From contig CAMLDI010000003.1 of NCBI GenBank assembly GCA_946478845.1, forward strand, positions 1 to 64,000: 64,000 nucleotides of DNA, in the 5' to 3' direction. Positions 7,374 through 15,244 of the stretch are shown one piece after another. Under the pieces are notes generated by a model, which was not told the DNA's origin, did no database searches, and worked only from the letters and a program-made list of their open reading frames with translations. Numbering within the stretch: position 1 is the first letter of the stretch; each line of letters begins with the position of its first letter. Origin of the DNA: an uncultured Paenibacillaceae bacterium. GTDB lineage: Bacteria; Bacillota; Bacilli; Aneurinibacillales; Aneurinibacillaceae. Both the position numbers and the translations under genes were made by a program.

Positions 7374-9380
7374 CTATTTGAAGTTATTTAGAGAAGTTTG
7401 CATATATTCAACACTTAATTTCCCAACTTTTAGTTGATTGTACCAATCATGTAAAAGTACTTGCATTTTTTCTCTACTAATTTTGTTTTGTAATGCAATT
7501 ATTTGTGAAGGAATTGATCTTGCTTTTTTATCACGTAATGATTCCGGATATTCAATAAGACCCTTTAGCCGTTTGTTATTGTAGCTTTCTCTGGAATTTG
7601 AATATAAAGAATCATATAACGCTAAGAATAAACTTTCGGAATCATATAAATCATTGTATCTATTTAAATAAAAAGAAGGGATTATACAATTTATAGAAGT
7701 AAAGTATTCTTCTTCTTGTCCATAAAACAATCGTAATTGATCTGCGTCAATCACTAGTTGATCTGAATATAATTCTACATCGTTATTTCCTTCTTCCACT
7801 GGAACTACAAAGATATTTTCTGGAATTTTTATATTTGATTCTCTTAAAATAAAGCTTGTTTTATCTAATGATTCCTTCATTTTCGGTAATAAAATGGGAA
7901 CTCTGGTTATCAAGTCAGGAGGGGCAACAATATGCATTCCCTTTTCATTGGATTCTAAAAGGTTCCCTTTCATTAGTGTTACTCCCTTTGCTTCACCTTT
8001 AAATTCATTTTCACTTACTTTTAAAAGATTACTAAAAATACGTTCTTTTTTATTATATTTAATATTGAAATGTGCAGGGGTTTGAAGTTCAATACAATTA
8101 TACCTTATATATCCATCCCTATTAATTTCTGCAATTCTCCATTTTCCTGGAATTGGATACCAGGGAAATGAAGCAGATAAATAAAACGATTTGTTATCTA
8201 CTGGATTAAAAGTAGATGTAACCCCCTCTACTTTAAAGGTTAATTCACCTTTACTTTTTTCTGGCCATAGAATAGATACAACATCTCCATCTTGTTTCCA
8301 ATTAATTTCATTACCATCTAAATGTACACTGTTTACTTTTAATCCATGATACAGTGTGAAAAAGTTCCATTTGTTTAAATTTTCTTTTGAGATATTAACA
8401 GATAATGCTGCTATATATGAGATTTTTTCATTTTTTGTATTTAAGTCAATTTTATAACTTTTGATTTGTAGTGTAGGTGAAACATTATATGTATTATTTA
8501 AAGGATTTTGTTCTTGGAATTGCCTATAGTAATTGAATTCAGAAGATGCATTTTCATCTTTCATTAAGGAATTAGCTGACAATGGCAATAAAATGATTGA
8601 AAATAAGAATGTTGATACACTTGTAATAATCAATATCATTTTTTCTTTTTTCGTAGATTCTCTAACTTGACGGAACACTAAAGAAAGTGTAACTAACGCA
8701 ATAGATAGGAAAAATATAATTAAATGTCTTGTAAATATTGCATCAGCAAAAAATAAACCATGGTAATCGTCATATATTAAATTGGGATCTTGTTCTCCTT
8801 GATTCATCCATTTAGACATATTGACAGGTAATAGAATTGAATTATAAGGACTTGTTAAAATCCAATAGAAAAATAAACCGATGTAGGTAAAATAAGAACG
8901 AAAAAGATACGCAAAAGCAAAGCCTATAATTCCAGCATTAAACATTGTAAAACCCCAATAAAGAAAAATATATGCAACCGTTTCTTTCCAAAATAAAAGC
9001 AATTGACTTTTACTTAAGATATAGAAAAAAATAACCTCAGCACTTGAAAAAAGAGATAAGATAAAAACGATAATCCCCCAGGCAAAAATTTTAGAAAAAT
9101 GGCGAATCCAGTCTCCTGGCAATGAAATTAAAACTTCTTCGAATTTTACCTTTCTCTCTCTTTGTGCAGATATAACTCCTAAAACTAAACCAAACAACGT
9201 CCCAGCCATAAGAATATAAGTAGAAGATGGAAGAAGTTGACCAACAGAAAATGAATTTTTTACAAAAATATAATAACCCGTAAAAAGATAAATTAATAAT
9301 AAAGTAAGAATTAACCAAACCCATATTCCCCTACGATAAAGACGAAGTTCCATTTTTAAATTTTCTATAAAATAATACAA
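7374..9380 (-). CDS. large ABC permease with extracytoplasmic domain
   Basis: 668 residues in two halves. Residues 1-280 hold about seven membrane segments, starting with one near 18-40 after a basic RLYRRG stretch. Residues about 285-668 are hydrophilic and probably outside the membrane, with beta-rich text (VNISKENL, VHLDGNEINW, TFKVEGV). The layout recalls ABC-2 permeases fused to an M1-peptidase-like domain, but there is no HExxH, so no peptidase activity is claimed. The start is a TTG nine bases after AAAGGAG. First gene of the operon. It may sense or hold an extracellular substrate for the exporter. Confidence 0.75.
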   Translation of the reverse strand: MYYFIENLKMELRLYRRGIWVWLILTLLLIYLFTGYYIFVKNSFSVGQLLPSSTYILMAGTLFGLVLGVISAQRERKVKFEEVLISLPGDWIRHFSKIFAWGIIVFILSLFSSAEVIFFYILSKSQLLLFWKETVAYIFLYWGFTMFNAGIIGFAFAYLFRSYFTYIGLFFYWILTSPYNSILLPVNMSKWMNQGEQDPNLIYDDYHGLFFADAIFTRHLIIFFLSIALVTLSLVFRQVRESTKKEKMILIITSVSTFLFSIILLPLSANSLMKDENASSEFNYYRQFQEQNPLNNTYNVSPTLQIKSYKIDLNTKNEKISYIAALSVNISKENLNKWNFFTLYHGLKVNSVHLDGNEINWKQDGDVVSILWPEKSKGELTFKVEGVTSTFNPVDNKSFYLSASFPWYPIPGKWRIAEINRDGYIRYNCIELQTPAHFNIKYNKKERIFSNLLKVSENEFKGEAKGVTLMKGNLLESNEKGMHIVAPPDLITRVPILLPKMKESLDKTSFILRESNIKIPENIFVVPVEEGNNDVELYSDQLVIDADQLRLFYGQEEEYFTSINCIIPSFYLNRYNDLYDSESLFLALYDSLYSNSRESYNNKRLKGLIEYPESLRDKKARSIPSQIIALQNKISREKMQVLLHDWYNQLKVGKLSVEYMQTSLNNFK

Positions 9381-9403
9381 TTTATATTTCTCCTTTCGAA
9401 AAG

Positions 9404-9427
9404 AAAGCCCATCAATTGATGGGCTTT
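9404..9427. repeat. 24-bp perfect palindrome before the ABC operon
   Basis: AAAGCCCATCAA followed at once by its exact reverse complement. It lies 24 bases upstream of the TTG start of the large permease gene, just before its ribosome site. On the minus strand it is followed by only a broken T tract (TTTCTTTTC). It could be an operator, an attenuator or a terminator for readthrough from upstream. Confidence 0.55.
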
Positions 9428-9494
9428 AAAAATACATTTACATCTTAACAACTTATTTTTTTTAAGTAAATAGTTTCCACAAATTAGACATATT

Positions 9495-9518
9495 TGTAAA
9501 TGATTATATATATTTACA
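9495..9518. promoter_or_regulatory. inverted repeat over a -10-like box
   Basis: TGTAAAT, ten bases, ATTTACA. On the minus strand the spacer holds TATAAT (complement of 9503-9508), so a regulator bound here would cover a promoter reading towards the ABC operon about 115 bases away. No convincing -35 box is visible. Confidence 0.35.
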
Positions 9519-9601
9519 GTATATACATAGAGGAAATAAGCTAATTTCCAAATTATAAACATCTGTACCTCGCAATTTCTTTTTGCCAAAATTTTTCTCC
9601 A

Positions 9602-9637
9602 TATAAAAAGGACTACCTAAATACATAGGTAGCCCTA
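9602..9637 (-). terminator. terminator after yuzB
   Basis: On the minus strand AGGGCTACCT, nine-base loop, AGGTAGTCCT, then TTTTTAT. One G-T pair in a ten-base stem. Confidence 0.75.
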
Positions 9638-9681
9638 AATAGGAATACTGATTTTTGGTCATCAGTATCAATTTATGAATT

Positions 9682-9945
9682 TTATAAGCCGAGTTTTTTC
9701 CAGGCTTCATCTTCTTCTTGCATTTTCCGGATACAATTTTTAATTTCCAAAAATAGCTCCTCAGCCGTAGCTGCTACCAGGCGTTTACCATTTACATATG
9801 CGAAGGGTCTGGCATAACACTCTCCACAGTTCCCTAAACATCCATATTCAACAAGATCTAAATCCCCTTCAGATTCCAACTTAAGCCGTACAGATTCTGA
9901 AAAGGATTCTAAGTTGCCCTCACAAAATTCAACCATAGGGCGCAT
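9682..9945 (-). CDS. yuzB: YuzB-family protein (DUF1450)
   Basis: 87 residues. It begins MRPMVEFCEGN, as in YuzB proteins, and carries a conserved GCLGNCGECYARPFA segment with three closely spaced Cys around residues 36-44 plus Cys8. Such Cys groups suggest metal or Fe-S binding, but no function is established. The start is the ATG at 9945, six bases after GAGGTGG; an in-frame TTG at 9960 lies in the ribosome site itself. It follows yuzD directly, and both lie near yutI as in Bacillus, which suggests a link to redox or Fe-S metabolism. Confidence 0.88.
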   Translation of the reverse strand: MRPMVEFCEGNLESFSESVRLKLESEGDLDLVEYGCLGNCGECYARPFAYVNGKRLVAATAEELFLEIKNCIRKMQEEDEAWKKLGL

Positions 9946-9956
9946 GCTTATCCACC

Positions 9957-10253
9957 TCAAATTGCTTCATTTTTAATATGTTTTTCAATTTCTTTTAATG
10001 TTGGATTTCCTTCTCCAATAACCTGATTCTTATACACAACCAAAGGATAAAAAAATTCACCAGCCAGGATTCTTTCCGCCCAATCCCTTTCTTCTTCTGA
10101 AAGAGGCCCTTCAATATCTACATACCTTACATAAATCCCCTCTCCAAAACGACGAGTTAACGCCGCTTGCAACCATTCAGCCGTATCTTTCGCAGAGGGC
10201 ATCTGGACACAGGAGGCACATAGCTGTTCAGCTCCGTATACAATAATTTCCAT
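9957..10253 (-). CDS. yuzD: YuzD-family thioredoxin-fold protein (DUF1462)
   Basis: 98 residues from the MEIIVYGAEQLCASCVQMPS start. The CASC pair near residues 11-14 sits where thioredoxin-like proteins hold their redox site, and PLVVYKNQVIGEGNPTL near 73-89 resembles the later cis-Pro region. Probably a cytosolic thiol-disulfide or metal-handling protein; activity unproven. The family start points to the ATG at 10253; an ATG five codons earlier touches the GGGAG ribosome site, leaving the choice open. It is divergent from yutI and co-directional with yuzB. Confidence 0.85.
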   Translation of the reverse strand: MEIIVYGAEQLCASCVQMPSAKDTAEWLQAALTRRFGEGIYVRYVDIEGPLSEEERDWAERILAGEFFYPLVVYKNQVIGEGNPTLKEIEKHIKNEAI

Positions 10254-10428
10254 ATTCCGATAACCCATCTCCCTACTTTGGCTGTCAATTCATAATAGGA
10301 TGATACCATTTTATACGCAAAAAAAGAAAGGTTGCTATATGCAAAAACACATTCTATAAGGGAAAACATGGATTTATCATAAAAAGGATATTATAATATT
10401 ATGTAATTAAGAAAGGAGTGAAACACGA

Positions 10429-10656
10429 GTGAGCCAATTCGATCAAGTTAAAGAAGTCATTGAAAAATTACGTCCCTTCCTCCAACGTGATGGTGGAGAC
10501 GTTGAGTTAGTATCTGTTGAAGATGGAATCGTAAGAGTACGCCTTATGGGAGCATGCGGTAGCTGCCCAAGCTCTACCATTACATTAAAAGCCGGCATTG
10601 AACGAGCTTTGATGGAAGAAGTGGAAGGAATCGAGGAAGTACAACAAGTCTTTTAA
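10429..10656 (+). CDS. yutI: NifU C-terminal-domain protein, Fe-S carrier
   Basis: 75 residues, a stand-alone NifU C-terminal (Nfu) domain as in YutI. The CGSCPSS motif near residues 43-49 supplies the CxxC that bridges a 4Fe-4S cluster in Nfu dimers. By family it takes a cluster from a scaffold such as SufU/SufB and hands it to client enzymes; LipA and ThiC, both in this window, are typical clients. A GTG start follows AGAAAGGAGTG, and a TATAAT box lies at 10392-10397. A strong terminator closes it. Divergent from yuzD. Confidence 0.92.
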   Translation: MSQFDQVKEVIEKLRPFLQRDGGDVELVSVEDGIVRVRLMGACGSCPSSTITLKAGIERALMEEVEGIEEVQQVF

Positions 10657-10670
10657 TGACTAAAAATACC

Positions 10671-10704
10671 AACCCCCTCAATAATTTGAGGGGGTTTTAT
10701 TTTC
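10671..10704 (+). terminator. terminator after yutI
   Basis: AACCCCCTCA, six-base loop, TGAGGGGGTT, then TTATTTTC. It lies between convergent genes. Confidence 0.88.
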
Positions 10705-10705
10705 T

Positions 10706-11191
10706 TTATTCTTTAAGTTTTACTCCTATTTTTAAATGCTTTGTACACAATGGAAAAACATGATCCTGTATAAAAGGGCTAAACTCTTTTGTAAAGGGTT
10801 GTAAACCAACTTCAAACCTAGCGCAACATTCCGTTTCAAATCCATCAGGAAGTTCACCTTTCTCCGTCACAACTCCCTGATAAACATTTTTAATAATTTT
10901 TGCTTCTTCTTGTCCCTGATCAATTACATATTGGCCTAAAAAAGAGAGATCTTTCACCTTAACCCCTGTCTCCTCCATGAGTTCCCGATGGGCAGCATCT
11001 ATGGGAGATTCCCCCGGTTCTACTTTGCCCCCTGGGATTTCCCACCCTCTTTTTTTATGTTTTGTTAAAATAATTCCCCCGTCTTCCGTTATAGCAAATA
11101 CTAAAACATGGCCAACATTACGTATAATCTGCTCTCGTCCAATCGTAAGATATACAGGATGACCTTTTCTATCATAAAAATAATACTTCAA
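10706..11191 (-). CDS. ytkD: Nudix hydrolase, YtkD-like
   Basis: 161 residues. The Nudix box GGKVEPGES...HRELMEETGV covers about residues 55-77, with the metal-binding REL-EE core complete. The flanks KHKKRGWEIPGG and the length match B. subtilis YtkD, an 8-oxo-dGTPase and RNA pyrophosphohydrolase. The role would be nucleotide-pool cleaning or RNA 5'-end processing in the cytosol. The start appears to be a TTG with a weak ribosome site, so it may be poorly translated or begin elsewhere. It is convergent with yutI. The symbol is by resemblance; other Nudix subfamilies look similar. Confidence 0.8.
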   Translation of the reverse strand: MKYYFYDRKGHPVYLTIGREQIIRNVGHVLVFAITEDGGIILTKHKKRGWEIPGGKVEPGESPIDAAHRELMEETGVKVKDLSFLGQYVIDQGQEEAKIIKNVYQGVVTEKGELPDGFETECCARFEVGLQPFTKEFSPFIQDHVFPLCTKHLKIGVKLKE

Positions 11192-11298
11192 AACCGATTC
11201 GCCACACTTTCAGACTTTCTTTAAGAACCATTCTTCTATAAAATTAATACAAAAGGCACAGTGAAAACAATAGATATTAGGAAGAAAGGAGTGATTTT

Positions 11299-12081
11299 TT
11301 GCATCATCGCACAGCACTTATTACAGCTGGAGCCCGTGGTTTAGGATTCAGTATTGCACACAATCTGGCATCCCGGGGCATTAGAGTAGGTATTAACTAC
11401 CGCAATAGCTATAACCAGGCTTATTCCCTCCAAGAAGAACTAAAAAACAAATACGGCGTTGATTCTCTTCTTATTCAAGGAGATGTAAGTATCCCGGAAA
11501 ACGGGGAAACCATGGTTAATGAAATGATTCAACAGTGGGGCAGATTAGACATCCTTATTCATAACGCAGGACCCTATATTAAAGAACGTAAAAAGTTAAC
11601 TGAATACTCTTTTGAAGAATGGCAAGAAATCATTAACGGCAACCTTTCCAGCGCTTTCTATCTGTTCCGTGCTGCCATACCCCATATGCGAAAAAATAAA
11701 TGGGGCCGAATTATTACCATTGGTTATGAAAAAGCCGACACTGCCCCTGGATGGATGTACCGTTCCGCATTCGCTGCAGCCAAAACAGGTCTTGTATCTT
11801 TAACAAAAACCGTGGCATTAGAAGAAGCTGAGCACTGTATTACAGCCAATATGATTTGTCCAGGGGATATTACAGATCAATTTAAATATAAGAAAATAAA
11901 AGATGTTCGAAGAATCAAAGATGGAACATGCCCTATAGGGCGTCCGGGAACTGGTGAAGATATCGCCAGAGCCATCACTTTTTTCTGCAATGAAGAATCA
12001 GATTTTATTACAGGAAGTGTGTTAGAAGTAACCGGTGGAAAAGATGTTCTTAATAAATACAAATGGCTTAGGGAAGAATAA
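11299..12081 (+). CDS. short-chain dehydrogenase-like protein with altered active site
   Basis: 260 residues with an SDR Rossmann fold. TAGARGLG near residues 9-16 replaces TGxxxGxG, and HNAG near 91-94 and NGNLSS keep the structural Asn. The catalytic YxxxK reads FAAAK in RSAFAAAKTG near 155-164, so the Tyr is Phe; the usual catalytic Ser region reads TIGYEK. The lysine remains. This implies loss of standard dehydrogenase chemistry with dinucleotide binding kept. TTG start after AGAAAGGAGTG. It precedes yutG by 32 bases and may be co-transcribed. It resembles YtkK-type proteins, but I cannot confirm orthology. Confidence 0.85.
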   Translation: MHHRTALITAGARGLGFSIAHNLASRGIRVGINYRNSYNQAYSLQEELKNKYGVDSLLIQGDVSIPENGETMVNEMIQQWGRLDILIHNAGPYIKERKKLTEYSFEEWQEIINGNLSSAFYLFRAAIPHMRKNKWGRIITIGYEKADTAPGWMYRSAFAAAKTGLVSLTKTVALEEAEHCITANMICPGDITDQFKYKKIKDVRRIKDGTCPIGRPGTGEDIARAITFFCNEESDFITGSVLEVTGGKDVLNKYKWLREE

Positions 12082-12113
12082 GGATCACCTTACGAAATAA
12101 AGGGGAGATCCCA

Positions 12114-12623
12114 GTGAGCAACATGAACACTGCAGTTGGTGATACTGCTCTTCGCAATACATCCCACCGTTTATTGAAAGAACGTGGCATAACAATGGAT
12201 GATCTGGTTGAATTAGTGTATATTCTCCAATCCCCTTATTATCCACACATCGATCAATCTGATTGTATGCACAATGTGGAACGAGTCTTAGAAAAAAGGG
12301 AAGTGCAAAATGCCATACTAACAGGAATTCAATTAGATCTTTTAGCGGAAGAACAAAAACTAATCCAACCCTTACAAAAAATCATTGAAACCGATGAAGG
12401 CTTATATGGCGTCGATGAAGTGATAGCCCTTTCCATTGTCAATGTATACGGAAGCATTGGCTTTACAAACTTTGGATATATCGATAAGATTAAACCCGGT
12501 ATTTTAAAAAAATTAAATGATAAAAAAACCGAAAATATACATACCTTTCTCGATGACATTGTAGGAGCGATTGCAGCCGCTGCCTCAAGCCGTTTAGCCC
12601 ATCGCCATTTTCATACACATTAG
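12114..12623 (+). CDS. yutG: phosphatidylglycerophosphatase A-like protein YutG
   Basis: 169 residues of the PgpA-like alpha-helical family. Conserved blocks include the N-terminal TSHRLLKERGI, GVDEVIALSIVNVYGSIGFTNFGYIDK near 100-126 and HTFLDDIVGAIAAAASS near the end. Family members are linked to phosphatidylglycerophosphate dephosphorylation, although this soluble Bacillus branch lacks the membrane helices of E. coli PgpA. GTG start seven bases after AAGGGGAG. Its last codons overlap the end of convergent yutF by four bases. The yutG-yutF neighbourhood matches Bacillus. Confidence 0.85.
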   Translation: MSNMNTAVGDTALRNTSHRLLKERGITMDDLVELVYILQSPYYPHIDQSDCMHNVERVLEKREVQNAILTGIQLDLLAEEQKLIQPLQKIIETDEGLYGVDEVIALSIVNVYGSIGFTNFGYIDKIKPGILKKLNDKKTENIHTFLDDIVGAIAAAASSRLAHRHFHTH

Positions 12624-13405
12624 AGAGCTAAAGTAGTTTTTATATACGTAGGTTTCACTGAACTTTTCGCCACATCTTTTTCCTGGCTAAACCCAGTTAA
12701 AACGAGAAGGGTATGCACTCCACTTTGGACACCAGCAGAGATATCTGTCTCCAGATTATCTCCAATTAACAATGAATCTTCTTCCCGTCCATTCATTGCA
12801 GCTAAAGCCAAACGGACGATTGCCCCTTCAGGTTTCCCCACATAGACTGGTTCCTGGCCAGTGGCATAAGCAATCGCAGCAGTCAAAGAACCATTACCAG
12901 GTGCAAGACCGTCTTCTGTAGGAATGGCTCGATCCCGATTCGTAGAAATAAAGCGTGCCCCCTGATAAATAGCTCTTACAGCCTGTTTCATTTTTTCATA
13001 GGTAAAAGAACGATCAATGCCTATAACCACATAATCAGCAGGCTCTTGGTTTACAATTGTAAACCCTTGATCCATTAATGCCTTATGTATTCCTTCTTCA
13101 CCAATAACAAATACACTGACCCTTGCCGGGTCTTTTTCTTTTTCTAAATCCCTGATCATTTGTGCTGTAGCCATGGCTGAGGTGAAAAATTCCTCAGGTC
13201 TGGCTGCAATTCCCATTCCAGTTAAACGTTCTGCTAACTGCTCTGGTGTAGCGGAAGAATTATTCGTTAAATATAAATAAGATTTATTGTGAGCCTTTAA
13301 CCACTCAATAAATTTAGGAGTTTCGGCAATCACCTCTTTTCCCCGATAAATAGTGCCGTCTAAATCTAATAAAAAAGTATTATATTTTTGCAATAGATTT
13401 TTCAT
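12620..13405 (-). CDS. yutF: NagD-type HAD phosphatase YutF
   Basis: 261 residues, HAD subfamily IIA. Motif I is LLDLDGTIYRG near residues 13-23, motif II is YLTNNSS near 45-51, and the late motif is LIGDNLETDI near 217-226; a C2 cap lies between. Members dephosphorylate sugar phosphates, nucleotides or polyol phosphates. The length and order of motifs match YutF. The preceding gene on the same strand (SufR-like) ends at a terminator, so it is probably transcribed alone. It converges on yutG with a four-base overlap of the stops. Confidence 0.9.
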   Translation of the reverse strand: MKNLLQKYNTFLLDLDGTIYRGKEVIAETPKFIEWLKAHNKSYLYLTNNSSATPEQLAERLTGMGIAARPEEFFTSAMATAQMIRDLEKEKDPARVSVFVIGEEGIHKALMDQGFTIVNQEPADYVVIGIDRSFTYEKMKQAVRAIYQGARFISTNRDRAIPTEDGLAPGNGSLTAAIAYATGQEPVYVGKPEGAIVRLALAAMNGREEDSLLIGDNLETDISAGVQSGVHTLLVLTGFSQEKDVAKSSVKPTYIKTTLAL

Positions 13406-13421
13406 AATTTTCTCCTATAGT

Positions 13422-13451
13422 AAAAAAAGCAACCGTCCAGTGGATGGTTGC
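13422..13451 (-). terminator. terminator after the SufR-like gene
   Basis: On the minus strand AGCAACCATCC, loop, GGACGGTTGCT, then TTTTTTT. One mismatch in the stem. Confidence 0.8.
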
Positions 13452-13461
13452 TGCTATGATA

Positions 13462-14136
13462 TTATTCTTTATCCTGATTTTTTTTCTCTTTTGGTTCTTT
13501 ATTGCCGTCTTCGATTACATACACACAATTATCCCCACCAGTCGCCATACATTGCTCCTGGTTAACATCAGCTTTTAAAACATTTTTGAATAAATCTTTT
13601 TCACAGTCACAAGCATAATTGTATTCCCGGGCTACATTGGATATTGGACAGTTAGATTCAACGAAGATATATTTCCCGGTATCTTCATCTTTTTTTACTT
13701 CCACCATGTATCCCTTTTCATTTTGCAAGCGGGCTAAAGCTTCTAATTTACTTTCCATATCAGAATCATGGGTAATAAAATCCTGATAAGATTCTTCCAT
13801 CCGCTCTTTTCTGCGTCTGAACAATTCCTCCACCACATGTTCCCCTTGCAATTCTTCCACATCTTTCAGTAGTTCAAGGGAAAGATCCCGATAATTCTTT
13901 GGAAACATATTGTCCGCTTCCTCAGATAAATAGTACACATTGGTTGGGCGTCCCATTGCTTGCCGGAGAAGACGGGATTTAATGAGATCATCTCTTTCAA
14001 GGGTACTTAAATGACGGCGTACAGCCATTTCTGTAATGCTCAATTCAACCGCCATTTCACCGACAGTCATGGAACCTTTTGTTTTTAACATATTCAGAAT
14101 TTGATCCCGTGTAGAAGAAGACCTGTCGTTCTTCAC
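13462..14136 (-). CDS. SufR-like Fe-S-dependent transcription regulator
   Basis: 224 residues. An N-terminal winged helix covers about residues 8-60 (LNMLKTKGSMTVGEMAVELSI, then TEMAVRRHLSTLERDD). The C-terminal half carries Cys163 in SNCPIS, Cys176 and Cys178 in CDCE, Cys196 and Cys204, in the spacing of SufR-type cluster-binding repressors. SufR senses Fe-S status and controls suf genes. It stands alone between terminators, close to yutI. The suf genes at 61-64 kb are plausible targets. The tail is very Lys/Glu-rich and probably disordered. Regulatory target is inferred only. Confidence 0.82.
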   Translation of the reverse strand: MKNDRSSSTRDQILNMLKTKGSMTVGEMAVELSITEMAVRRHLSTLERDDLIKSRLLRQAMGRPTNVYYLSEEADNMFPKNYRDLSLELLKDVEELQGEHVVEELFRRRKERMEESYQDFITHDSDMESKLEALARLQNEKGYMVEVKKDEDTGKYIFVESNCPISNVAREYNYACDCEKDLFKNVLKADVNQEQCMATGGDNCVYVIEDGNKEPKEKKNQDKE

Positions 14137-14219
14137 TCATTCATCACCTTCCTCTCCCCATATTTTACTCGATTTTTTACAATAAGTAAATTTGTATACT
14201 AAAAAATATAAAAACTATT

Positions 14220-14648
14220 TTAAAGTTCTTTTTTTAAATAATTTCTTACATATCCAGGGAATTGTTGCAAAGCAAACAGGCTATTTTTACTCAGACGATA
14301 AATGTCTTCATTAATGATATCAGTATATGTAGTAATTAAATTTCGGCGATAATTCACTAAATCTTTCAAGGGATCAGATAGCTCATCTGGAATTACAGTT
14401 TCATCCCGTAAAATCTCTACAATATCTTCATAGCTGCCAGGATCCCTCATAATAAACCCATCAATCATATGATTTCCTACATCCGCAATAGATTCTAGAG
14501 AAATATGAATTGTCCGTTCTAAAGCTAACAAAAGAACCCGATCTTCAGGAACCCGATCTAATTTTTCTATAATTGGCCCTACATCTTGCAAAAGGGATTC
14601 TAAATATTTTAACGTTTCTTCAATCCTATCAACATTTACATTATACAT
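14220..14648 (-). CDS. yutE: YutE-like DUF86 (HepT-fold) protein
   Basis: 142 residues, all-helical, of the DUF86/HepT group. In toxic HepT proteins a conserved RxxxxH helix makes the RNase site; here the equivalent RRNLITTYTD near residues 101-110 has no His. No MNT nucleotidyltransferase partner lies beside it. It therefore looks like the non-toxic YutE branch of Bacillus rather than half of a toxin-antitoxin pair. The gene stands alone on the minus strand, downstream of a 33-codon membrane-peptide gene. Confidence 0.78.
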   Translation of the reverse strand: MYNVNVDRIEETLKYLESLLQDVGPIIEKLDRVPEDRVLLLALERTIHISLESIADVGNHMIDGFIMRDPGSYEDIVEILRDETVIPDELSDPLKDLVNYRRNLITTYTDIINEDIYRLSKNSLFALQQFPGYVRNYLKKEL

Positions 14649-14663
14649 AGTTTATCTCTCCTG

Positions 14664-14765
14664 CTATTGATTCTTTTTCTTTCTTGATTTCGCTACAATA
14701 ATAACAATGGCGAAAGTGAGCACCAGGGCAGAGAAGATCGTTACCCCTTGCATGATATCCATCAT
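14664..14765 (-). CDS. 33-residue single-pass membrane peptide
   Basis: A short frame starting MMDIMQGVTIFSALVL and ending in a basic AKSRKKKNQ tail. The hydrophobic stretch at residues 7-25 is long enough for one membrane helix, and the tail fits the positive-inside rule. The minus-strand message has GAGGTGA seven to ten bases before the paired ATGs (14765 or 14762). It lies 15 bases upstream of yutE, so the two are probably transcribed together. No family recognised; too small for most gene finders. Confidence 0.6.
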   Translation of the reverse strand: MMDIMQGVTIFSALVLTFAIVIIVAKSRKKKNQ

Positions 14766-14903
14766 ACGACTTCACCTCAGTTTTCAAAATTTCTCGTTAC
14801 AGTATACCATGTCCTGCAGGTTTTTCGCACCTTTCCTCGTTGAATATCTTTGTTACCTGGCATATAATAGGCAAAGCAAAGAAACGAGCAAGGAGGGATG
14901 AAG

Positions 14904-15176
14904 ATGAGTACTGGGGATTGGATGTTTTTATACGATGACCACGAAGAAACAAAAACTCGATATGTAAGCTTTATGGGAGGAAAGTCCCGCTTTGACCTCA
15001 TTATTATGAAAACAGGGCGTTTCTATGGAAAAAGCGTCGTGTTAAATATCCAAAACAATCGATTGGCCATCCTTGGGCATAAAGACTTACAAGAAGAAGG
15101 CTATCTCGAAGAAGCATTCGAACTTAACGAAGCAGATGCCAATGAACTCCGTGAATTTTTATTTGCAAGTATTTAA
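14904..15176 (+). CDS. DUF3055 (SAV0927-like) protein
   Basis: 90 residues. FLYDDHEETKTRYVSFMG near residues 7-24, FDLIIMKTGRFYGK near 29-42 and the acidic C-terminus EADANELREFLF match the DUF3055 family of small cytosolic Firmicutes proteins. Function unknown. The start is the second ATG (14904), seven bases after AAGGAGG; the first ATG at 14898 is too close to it. A hairpin at 15206-15242 follows the stop and also covers the next gene's ribosome site. Confidence 0.85.
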   Translation: MSTGDWMFLYDDHEETKTRYVSFMGGKSRFDLIIMKTGRFYGKSVVLNIQNNRLAILGHKDLQEEGYLEEAFELNEADANELREFLFASI

Positions 15177-15205
15177 AAAGCATATTTCCATGATTTTCTG
15201 TCCAT

Positions 15206-15242
15206 ACTACCCCTATCCAAACTATGAAAAGGGGTAGTTTTA
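15206..15242 (+). terminator. hairpin: terminator and/or mask of the next ribosome site
   Basis: ACTACCCC at 15206-15213 pairs with GGGGTAGT at 15231-15238, followed by TTTTAAT. It can end the DUF3055 transcript. The GGGG of its downstream arm is also the only ribosome site for the gene starting at 15245, so the folded RNA would block that start. Confidence 0.5.
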
Positions 15243-15244
15243 AT

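Noticed and set aside
14220..14648. HepT toxin of a HepT-MntA pair
   Set aside because: The RxxxxH active site lacks its His and no MntA-type nucleotidyltransferase gene adjoins. Better seen as YutE.
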